Below are positions 15,924 to 21,839 of a stretch of 40,584 nucleotides of DNA, in pieces. The notes below the pieces were generated by a model. The model saw only the letters and a program-made list of their open reading frames with translations, was not told the DNA's origin and ran no database searches. This stretch comes from Bacteroidota bacterium (GTDB taxonomy: Bacteria; Bacteroidota; Bacteroidia; UKL13-3): positions 1 through 40,584 of the forward strand of contig CANKQY010000015.1 in the NCBI GenBank assembly GCA_947485745.1. Direction: 5' to 3'. Each line of letters begins with the position of its first letter. Position 1 is the stretch's first letter. The position numbers and the translations under genes were made by a program.

Positions 15924-16640
15924 CTAAGGCAATTGCATTGGAACTTCTATTATTAAAACTTCGGCATCTTGTGAAAGTGATTCAAGTGTAAAACTATTTA
16001 TATCTGTTAAAGCCAATGCATCTCTTTGGTTCAGCAATTGCTCATCAATTTTAACATCGCCAGTCAACACAAATACATAAACTCCATTGCCATCTTTTTT
16101 AAGGTGGTAGTTGGTTTTAAATCCTAGGTCGAATTTACCCATATGAAACCAAGCATCCTGGTAAATCCAAACGCCAGCATCTTCTGGGTTAGGCGACAAA
16201 ATTTGTTGCAGTTTGTTGTGTCTGTCTTTTAAATCAAGGGTAATTTGATCGTACCTAGGCGTTACATTTTGCTTATTAGGAATAATCCAAATTTGTAAAA
16301 ACTTGGTGAGCTTGTCTTTATTTTTATTGTATTCACTATGATAAATGCCTGTTCCCGCGCTCATTATTTGCACATCACCTTGTTTAATAACGGTGGTGTT
16401 TCCCATAGAATCTTTGTGTTCTAAATCGCCTTCCAAGGGAATGGAAATGATTTCCATGTTTTCATGAGGATGCGTTCCAAAACCCATTCCTTGGTTTACT
16501 CGGTCGTCGTTCAACACTCTGAGTACGCCAAAGTTCATTCTTTCGGGGTTATAGTAGGATGCGAAGCTGAAGCTATGATAGGATTCTAGCCAACCATGGT
16601 TTGCATGTCCGCGGGTATTTGATTTGTGTAGTGTTTTCAT
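15924..16640 (-). CDS. Pirin family protein (YhhW-like bicupin)
   Basis: The 238-residue protein is a two-cupin pirin. The iron-site motif FGTHPHENMEIISIPLEGDLEHKDSMGN (~55-80) supplies the His/His/His/Glu ligands and is followed by VIKQGDVQIMSAGTGIYHSEYN. The N-terminus RGHANHGWLESYHSFSFASYYNPERMNFGVLRVLNDD is typical. Some homologues such as YhhW show quercetin dioxygenase activity in vitro; the physiological substrate is unknown. It is downstream of terC on the same strand, with four to five hairpin repeats in the 200-base gap, the nearest ending about 17 bases before the ATG. Confidence 0.92.
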   Translation of the reverse strand: MKTLHKSNTRGHANHGWLESYHSFSFASYYNPERMNFGVLRVLNDDRVNQGMGFGTHPHENMEIISIPLEGDLEHKDSMGNTTVIKQGDVQIMSAGTGIYHSEYNKNKDKLTKFLQIWIIPNKQNVTPRYDQITLDLKDRHNKLQQILSPNPEDAGVWIYQDAWFHMGKFDLGFKTNYHLKKDGNGVYVFVLTGDVKIDEQLLNQRDALALTDINSFTLESLSQDAEVLIIEVPMQLP

Positions 16641-16656
16641 GGTTGTTTGTGTTAGT

Positions 16657-16849
16657 CCCCAACCTGAAGGTTGGGGTTGGTGGTTGCGTTTGTGGTCCCC
16701 AACCTGAAGGTTGGGGTTGGTGGCTGGTGGCTGCCGCTGGCGTTTGTGGTCCCCAACCTGAAGGTTGGGGTTGGTGGCTGGTGGCTGCCGCTGGCGTCTG
16801 TGGTCCCCAACCTGAAGGTTGGGGTTGGTATACCACAGCCTAAAGGCTG
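16657..16849. repeat. Hairpin repeat array between terC and pirin
   Basis: Four perfect copies of CCCCAACC-TGAA-GGTTGGGG begin at 16657, 16697, 16751 and 16805. The last two intervals are 54 bases and differ by one base (GTTTGTGG versus GTCTGTGG); the first is 40 bases, lacking part of the GGTGGCTGCCGCTGGC spacer. A fifth, smaller relative CAGCC-TAAA-GGCTG (16836-16849) stands just before the terC stop. The overlapping track ORFs here (PQPEGWG and VPNLKVGVG repeats) are translations of the array. Confidence 0.93.
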
Positions 16850-16851
16850 GG

Positions 16852-17553
16852 TTACTTTTTTTTGGGTTTGGAGGTTTTCATTTGGATAACGTCTACCATG
16901 AAAGCGAAGGCCATTGAGAAGTATATGTATGCTTTTGGTATATGTACATCTAAACCTTCAGCCATTAAAGAAATGCCAATAACAATTAAAAAACACAAAG
17001 CCAAAACTTTAAAAGAAGGATGATCATGTATAAATTTACTGATGGCGCCAGAAGCCAAAAGCATGATTAAAACTGAAATAACCACAGCTGCGTACATAAT
17101 CCAAATGTTTTCTACCATTCCAACAGCGGTAACAATAGAATCAATTGAAAACACAATGTCTATTAACAAAATTTGTATGAGTAAATCTCTAAAGCTTACT
17201 TTGGAAGTTTTAACATTAGTTTTCTCCTCATTATTTTCTGTTTTAAGGTAAATTTCTTTTGTACTTTTATAAATTAAAAACAAACCACCACTTATTAATA
17301 TCAAATCTTTCCCTGAAATATCAATCTCATTTATGGTGAATAAAGTATATTGTAACTTCATGATATAAGAAATTACTGTTAGCAAACCCAATCGCATAAT
17401 CATGGCGAGGGCTATACCTGTTTGCCTCAACTTTTTGCGCTGGTTTGGGGGAAGTTTATCCGACAAAATAGAAATAAAAATAATATTGTCAATTCCAAGA
17501 ATTACTTCAAGGGCAACTAGCGTAAATAAGGCAATTAATAGGTCAGTAGTCAT
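16852..17553 (-). CDS. TerC family integral membrane protein
   Basis: The 233-residue membrane protein matches TerC/YkoY-type proteins: LVALEVILGIDNIIFISILSDKLPPNQRKKLRQTGIALAMIMRLGLL and, in the second half, DLLIQILLIDIVFSIDSIVTAVGMVENIWIMYAAVVISV, each with the conserved acidic residues in the membrane, and a final LDVHIPKAYIYFSMAFAFMVDVIQ. The family is linked to metal (manganese) export or metalation of secreted enzymes in other bacteria, and to tellurite resistance. No ter operon partners are present. Its TAA lies three bases from the last hairpin of the array, and an exact -7 element lies upstream. Confidence 0.9.
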   Translation of the reverse strand: MTTDLLIALFTLVALEVILGIDNIIFISILSDKLPPNQRKKLRQTGIALAMIMRLGLLTVISYIMKLQYTLFTINEIDISGKDLILISGGLFLIYKSTKEIYLKTENNEEKTNVKTSKVSFRDLLIQILLIDIVFSIDSIVTAVGMVENIWIMYAAVVISVLIMLLASGAISKFIHDHPSFKVLALCFLIVIGISLMAEGLDVHIPKAYIYFSMAFAFMVDVIQMKTSKPKKK

Positions 17554-17569
17554 AATGATAGGTTTGAAC

Positions 17570-17577
17570 CAAATATA
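17570..17577 (-). promoter_or_regulatory. Possible -7 element (TATATTTG) for terC, fused to a GGTTCAAACC word
   Basis: TATATTTG on the minus strand matches TAnnTTTG exactly, 16 bases before ATG 17553. It runs directly into GGTTCAAACC, one of the over-represented words. A TTA, not TTG, stands 19 bases upstream, so the -33 part is imperfect. Confidence 0.35.
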
Positions 17578-17716
17578 ATTTGCATCAATAATAAGTTAAT
17601 TTTTGCAATAGGTAAAATGGCTTATCCACAGTAAGCCACATTCAAAAGATTACAAGCTATTTAGCCAATAAATTAGTCGAGATTGTATTTTGATAAAATG
17701 AATAATACAATAGAAA

Positions 17717-19075
17717 TTAAGACTGTAAAAATTCTCTGTACCAAAACCCTGAATTTTTTATGATTCTTTCTTTAGAATCATAATCAATGTATACCAAGCC
17801 AAATCTTTGCTCATATCCTTCAGCCCATTCAAAGTTATCGGTGAGCGACCAAACAAAATAGCCTTCAATTTTATGATTTTCTAAAAATGCCTTGTGAACT
17901 TGCTCTAAGTATTTTTCTAAAAAGTGAATCCTATCCAAATCCTGTACCCTACCTAAAAAAACTTCATCGTTGAAAGATGCACCATTTTCTGTAACAATAA
18001 TTTTCTTCACTCCTTTATAGACACTTACTTTTTTAATTATTTCATAAATGGATGCGGGATAAACCTCCCAACTCATTTTAGTATGATGTACCCTTCTTTC
18101 ATTCACTGGAACTATTTTAGCCTTAACATAAGGCGTAAAAAAGCTATTTGCCACTACTTCTCTGGTATAAATTTGAATACCAATGAAATCGAAATCAGCT
18201 TTCAATAATGCTTCATCGCCTGGATTCATGTAGCGCTTCATTTTATTTAAAACAGGCAGTGATTCTATGGGATAACCCAAACCTAGGCTTGGCTCTATAA
18301 ACAACCTATTCAACAATGCATCCATTCTATGGGCAGCCTTCAAATCCTTTTCTTTGATGGAATAAGGAGTAATGTGCGAGCAACTAAAAGTTGTTCCTAC
18401 ATGGGAGTTGGGTTGAATTTCTTTAATAACCCTATAACCTAAAGCCTGGCATAGAGCGGCATGGTGAGCTGCTGGCAAAAAGTTTTTTAGGTGTTTTTTA
18501 CCTGGAGCATGAATTCCTGCAAAATATCCTGCGCCTGTAAATACTAATGGCTCATTTAAAACCATCCAATGTTTAACCTTGTGTTTGTAGGCATTGATAC
18601 AAACCCTAACATAGGCTTCAAACCATATAAGTATTTCTCTATTAACCCAGCCACCTTTGCGTTCTAAAGCCAATGGCAAATCCCAATGGTAAAGCGTTAT
18701 CCAAGGCACTATATTGCTTTCTATGCAATAATCAATTACCTGCATATAAAAATCTAAGCCTTTTGGGTTCACCTCACCATAACCATCAGGAATAATGCGC
18801 GCCCAAGAAATAGAGAACCTAAAATTTGTAATACCGAGTTCTTTTACTGTGTCAATGTCTTTCTTAAAATGTTGGTAAAACCCACTTGAGTGGTAATGTT
18901 TATCTTGGTTTTTAATTTTTTTTTCTTCTACAAATTCGTCCCATATGTTTGGACCCTTGCCGTCTGCTTTGTGGTGGCCTTCAGTTTGCAAAGCAGAGGT
19001 AGAAACGCCCCAAATAAACGATTTACCAAAATCACTACTTACTATTTTGTCTTTGCGGGTGAGGATTGGGTTCAT
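17717..19075 (-). CDS. Glycoside hydrolase family 1 beta-glucosidase
   Basis: A 452-residue GH1 enzyme that hydrolyses beta-glucosides or related beta-glycosides with retention. FIWGVSTSALQTEG opens the barrel; the acid/base Glu175 lies in MVLNEPLVF and the nucleophile Glu363 in VTENGASFND, followed by the family ending WSLTDNFEWAEGYEQRFGLVYIDY. No signal peptide is seen, so it is probably cytoplasmic. Its ATG overlaps the stop of the upstream glycosyltransferase by four bases (ATGA), a sign of translational coupling. The unusual pairing of a glycosyltransferase and a glucosidase in one operon suggests they act on related glycosides, but the substrate is not known. Confidence 0.93.
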   Translation of the reverse strand: MNPILTRKDKIVSSDFGKSFIWGVSTSALQTEGHHKADGKGPNIWDEFVEEKKIKNQDKHYHSSGFYQHFKKDIDTVKELGITNFRFSISWARIIPDGYGEVNPKGLDFYMQVIDYCIESNIVPWITLYHWDLPLALERKGGWVNREILIWFEAYVRVCINAYKHKVKHWMVLNEPLVFTGAGYFAGIHAPGKKHLKNFLPAAHHAALCQALGYRVIKEIQPNSHVGTTFSCSHITPYSIKEKDLKAAHRMDALLNRLFIEPSLGLGYPIESLPVLNKMKRYMNPGDEALLKADFDFIGIQIYTREVVANSFFTPYVKAKIVPVNERRVHHTKMSWEVYPASIYEIIKKVSVYKGVKKIIVTENGASFNDEVFLGRVQDLDRIHFLEKYLEQVHKAFLENHKIEGYFVWSLTDNFEWAEGYEQRFGLVYIDYDSKERIIKNSGFWYREFLQS

Positions 19076-20112
19076 AAATGCTTATACCATTTAGAAGTGG
19101 GTTTATTCTCTGAGAATTCTTTTTTTTCTGCATGGTTGCGAACAATGGTTTCCACAATTTCTGCCGCATTATCTGGGTAATCAACTTTCACTATTGTTGA
19201 ATCGCTGAGCCAATTGGTAATGGCATCTCTATTTTTTTTATTGAGCTTTTTAATACTTGGCACTCCCATTGAATTTAACATAGCCACATTGCAATGTTGT
19301 TCATATTGGTTTTTCATAGGTATTACTAATAATTTCTTTTTCAAAAAAAGGGCTTCGCTTGTGGTACCAAAACCCGCATTGCATAAAACACCTTCACTTG
19401 ACGCCAAACTTTCAAGAAACTTATCCTTCTGAATAGGCATTATATTGATATTACCAATTTTGTATTTCTTCTTACTGTGCTTAGAAAAAACTTGCCATTT
19501 AATGGCTTCAAACTTTTTTAAATTCTTGATTATTTTTTCATCTGAGTAAGATGGAAGGTAAACAGTATAATGGCCTTGCTGGGTAACAATGGCTTCCCTA
19601 ACTTCTTCTCTAATAATGGGTGTATAAATATGCTGATCCAAAGATTTGAAGTGGTAGCCGTATTCATAAGTAACAGGGGCATAATGTGAGAGCACCATTT
19701 TACCCAATAAATCTGTTTTTTTGGGCAAAGGAGCCATCGGGTGTAAGGTGGCAACTTGGTTACTTAATCCAATACAAGTTTTGCCCGCTTTAAGCGCAGC
19801 CCAGCAAGAAACAGGTTCAAAATCGCTGATAATTAAATCGTATTTGGCTATAGGAAGAGATTTAATTTCCTTCATTAACTTGAAAGATTTCATTTTCCAG
19901 TAGGTATTCCAAATATCTACTCCGCCTTGCTTCCCAAATACAAATGAAAGTCCGTTGAAACGGTATTTAACCTTAAACGGAAGTTCAATATCAGATTGGA
20001 TTCCGCTAACCAAAATATCTAAATTGCCATACTTTTGAAGGTGTGGAATTATTTCAATAGCCCTTGTGATGTGGCCATTCCCGGTGCCTTGAACTGCATA
20101 TAAAATATTCAT
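19072..20112 (-). CDS. GT-B glycosyltransferase (COG1819/GT28-like)
   Basis: The 346-residue protein has a GT-B layout. The N-terminal MNILYAVQGTGNGHITRAIEIIPHLQKYG is the glycine-rich GNGH(I/V)TR signature of UDP-glycosyltransferases of the MurG/UGT type; the C-terminal half has LASSEGVLCNAGFGTTSEALFLKKKLLVIPMKNQYEQHCNVAMLNSMG, the nucleotide-sugar binding region. No membrane segment is obvious. The acceptor is unknown; glycolipids are a possibility given the neighbouring phosphoesterase. The ATG stands immediately after the stop of the phosphoesterase, and its own stop overlaps the GH1 start, so three genes form one transcript. Confidence 0.85.
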   Translation of the reverse strand: MNILYAVQGTGNGHITRAIEIIPHLQKYGNLDILVSGIQSDIELPFKVKYRFNGLSFVFGKQGGVDIWNTYWKMKSFKLMKEIKSLPIAKYDLIISDFEPVSCWAALKAGKTCIGLSNQVATLHPMAPLPKKTDLLGKMVLSHYAPVTYEYGYHFKSLDQHIYTPIIREEVREAIVTQQGHYTVYLPSYSDEKIIKNLKKFEAIKWQVFSKHSKKKYKIGNINIMPIQKDKFLESLASSEGVLCNAGFGTTSEALFLKKKLLVIPMKNQYEQHCNVAMLNSMGVPSIKKLNKKNRDAITNWLSDSTIVKVDYPDNAAEIVETIVRNHAEKKEFSENKPTSKWYKHL

Positions 20113-20997
20113 TTAAGAAACCTTCTTTAATACGGTTGAAGCCGACATAAAATCGTTCAACATTTTATCAAAAATTTTATCATTGCTCATCATCACCAGA
20201 TCATCTAAATCTTCAGTTTCCTCCTGTTCAATATCAAAATCGGCCTCATTGTATTTATACAAACTCCAAGCACCATCTGCATATTCTAAAGCGGTAAGGT
20301 TTTCAATCCAATCACCCGAATTCAAATATTGTACACTGCCCTTTTCTGTGGTAATGGTTTTCATTTCGGGCTGGTGAATATGTCCGCAAAGCACATAATC
20401 ATACCCATTGGCAATGGCAATTTCGGCTGTGATTACTTCAAAATCATTGATAAATTTTACCGCTTGTTTAACGCTATTTTTGATATTCTTAGAAAGGGAT
20501 ATTTTACCCTTTCCCATTTTCTCTGAAATCAAATTGCAAAGTGCGTTTATGATAATGAGCAGATCATATCCGTGCGAGCCTAATTTTGTGAGCCACTTGG
20601 AATGTTTCATGGTTACATCAAACACATCGCCGTGGAATATCCAGGTCTTTTTGCCATCTAGCTCAAGAATGAGTTTATTTTCTATGTGCAAAGTACCCAT
20701 TTTGAATCCCGCAAATTTGCGCAAGAGTTCGTCGTGGTTACCAGTAATATAATGCACTTTCACACCTTGACTCACCCATTTAATTATTTTTTGAATAACC
20801 TTCATATGGGATTTTGGCCAATAGCGTTTGCTAAATTGCCACATGTCAATGATATCGCCATTGAGTACTACTGCTTTTGGCTTAATGCTGTCTAGGTAAT
20901 TCAATAGGGCCTTACTTTGGCAACCATAAGTGCCAAGGTGAACATCAGAAATAACCAGTAAATCAATCTTACGCTTTTTGTTTTTGCTTGTATTCAT
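20113..20997 (-). CDS. LpxH-like metallophosphoesterase (UDP-2,3-diacylglucosamine diphosphatase family)
   Basis: A calcineurin-type phosphoesterase of 294 residues from ATG 20997 (MNTSKNKKRK); the track start at 21033 is not needed. Metal-binding motifs in order: LLVISDVHLG, VVLNGDIIDMWQF, HYITGNHDELL, WIFHGDVFDV and YVLCGHIHQPEM. This set is that of the LpxH family, which makes lipid X in lipid A synthesis, though Bacteroidota often carry several paralogues and the essential one may be elsewhere. The last ~45 residues form an acidic tail (EADFDIEQEETEDLDDL) not typical of LpxH. It heads the operon with the glycosyltransferase and GH1 enzyme, which suggests work on a lipid- or nucleotide-linked sugar. 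Confidence 0.82.
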   Translation of the reverse strand: MNTSKNKKRKIDLLVISDVHLGTYGCQSKALLNYLDSIKPKAVVLNGDIIDMWQFSKRYWPKSHMKVIQKIIKWVSQGVKVHYITGNHDELLRKFAGFKMGTLHIENKLILELDGKKTWIFHGDVFDVTMKHSKWLTKLGSHGYDLLIIINALCNLISEKMGKGKISLSKNIKNSVKQAVKFINDFEVITAEIAIANGYDYVLCGHIHQPEMKTITTEKGSVQYLNSGDWIENLTALEYADGAWSLYKYNEADFDIEQEETEDLDDLVMMSNDKIFDKMLNDFMSASTVLKKVS

Positions 20998-21205
20998 GAT
21001 GTAAGCAAAAATGCCTTTGGCGTGCAACTGCAAGGTTAATTTAATATAAAGGAATAGTTACTAAGGGGATAAAGCAAGTTGATATTCTGCATTAATGAAC
21101 AAGAAAAGGAAATCAGCAATAACGCAAAAACAAAAAACTTTAGAAATGCTTATTTTGAATTTAACCTGACTTATTTTCACATATGTAAAATACATGTATA
21201 ACATA

Positions 21206-21232
21206 AAAAAAGCCGCTAAAAGCGGCTTTTTT
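21206..21232 (-). terminator. Intrinsic terminator after tRNA-Leu
   Basis: AGCCGCT-AAA-AGCGGCT with A-tract on one side and T-tract on the other (stem 21211-21227). On the minus strand it lies three bases after the tRNA-Leu 3' end and ends in a run of T; it also reads as a terminator on the plus strand. Confidence 0.9.
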
Positions 21233-21234
21233 CG

Positions 21235-21319
21235 TACTCGGGGCGGGACTTGAACCCGCACGTCTTTAAAGGACACAGGATTTTAAGTCCTGCGTGTCTA
21301 CCAATTCCACCACCCGAGC
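21235..21319 (-). tRNA. tRNA-Leu (TAA anticodon)
   Basis: On the minus strand a full cloverleaf is visible over 85 bases: acceptor GCTCGGG pairs with CCCGAGT (one G-T), D-arm TGGTGGAATTGGTAGACAC, anticodon stem CAGGA-CTTAAAA-TCCTG with anticodon TAA, a long variable arm (TGTCCTTTAAAGGAC), and T-arm GCGGG-TTCAAGT-CCCGC. The long variable arm confirms a type II tRNA. CCA is not encoded. The terminator follows directly. Confidence 0.95.
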
Positions 21320-21342
21320 GCTAATTTACAGAACACTAAAAG

Positions 21343-21374
21343 AAAAAAGTTATAGGCTAACCTATAACTTTTTT
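21343..21374 (-). terminator. Terminator-like hairpin between the two tRNA genes
   Basis: AAAAAAGTTATAGG and CCTATAACTTTTTT form a perfect 14-bp stem with loop CTAA. On the minus strand it stands eight bases after tRNA-Gly and 24 bases before tRNA-Leu, ending in a T-run. If it works fully, tRNA-Leu needs its own promoter, but none is apparent in the short gap. Confidence 0.8.
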
Positions 21375-21381
21375 GCTTTTG

Positions 21382-21454
21382 AGCAAGAGACGAGGCTCGA
21401 ACCCGCGACCTCAACCTTGGCAAGGTTGCGCTCTACCAACTGAGCTACTCTCGC
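21382..21454 (-). tRNA. tRNA-Gly (GCC anticodon)
   Basis: The 73-base minus-strand cloverleaf has acceptor GCGAGAG paired with CTCTTGC, D-arm AGCTCAGTTGGTAGAGC, anticodon stem CAACC-TTGCCAA-GGTTG (anticodon GCC), and T-arm with GGTTCGAGCC. Discriminator base is T; CCA is not encoded. Confidence 0.95.
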
Positions 21455-21502
21455 ATTTACCCAACTCGGTAATTACCTTGTTAGATTCCCTTTTGGGGAG
21501 TG

Positions 21503-21532
21503 CAAATATAAGGCTGAACCTAATATTTACAA
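21503..21532 (-). promoter_or_regulatory. Bacteroidota-type promoter for the tRNA genes
   Basis: On the minus strand TTG (21532-21530), 19 bases, then TATATTTG (21510-21503): an exact fit to TTG-N19-TAnnTTTG. It lies about 48 bases before the tRNA-Gly 5' end. Confidence 0.75.
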
Positions 21533-21614
21533 GGGCTATTGATAAAAAAAAGTAAAAAAGTTGCTTATTAGCTGATTTTCAAACGAAAATTTGGGGAAAA
21601 GTGGTTGGGTATTA

Positions 21615-21839
21615 GCATCTGGCTACTGGCATCTGGCTGCTGGCATCTGGCTACTGGCATCTGGCTGCTGGCTGCTGGCTACTGGAGACGCGATAAATCG
21701 CGTCTTTACGGGCTGCAAGTAGCACTTATGACATAGTGCTAGAGGCTAGAAGCTAAAGGCCAGGTGCTAGAGGCGAGAGGCTAGAAGCTAGAGGCCAGAA
21801 GCTAAAGGCCAGATGCTAGAGTCCAGATGCCAGCAGCTA
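21615..21839. repeat. Repeat block before the mutS stop: CTGGCATCTGG run, CGCGAT hairpin, and inverted GCTAGAGGCCAGATGC run
   Basis: This fills most of a ~380-base gene-free gap. The left part is GCATCTGG alternating with CTACTG and CTGCTG in a 14-base period (21615-21685). The middle is the hairpin AGACGCGAT-AA-ATCGCGTCT (21686-21705) and a second one, TAGCACT-TATGACAT-AGTGCTA. The right part (21737-21839) is rich in GCTAGAGGC, AGAAGCTA and CCAGATGC, and is partly complementary to the left part (GCATCTGG against CCAGATGC), so the whole can fold back. It ends in the mutS stop codon. Confidence 0.85.

Noticed and set aside
16571-16889. Overlapping ORFs with PQPEGWG or VPNLKVGVG repeats (16573-16836, 16601-16843, 16671-16889)
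   Set aside because: They are translations of the hairpin array in several frames on both strands and overlap the real pirin and terC ends.
21061-21276. 71-residue minus-strand ORF
   Set aside because: Runs through the tRNA-Leu gene and its terminator.
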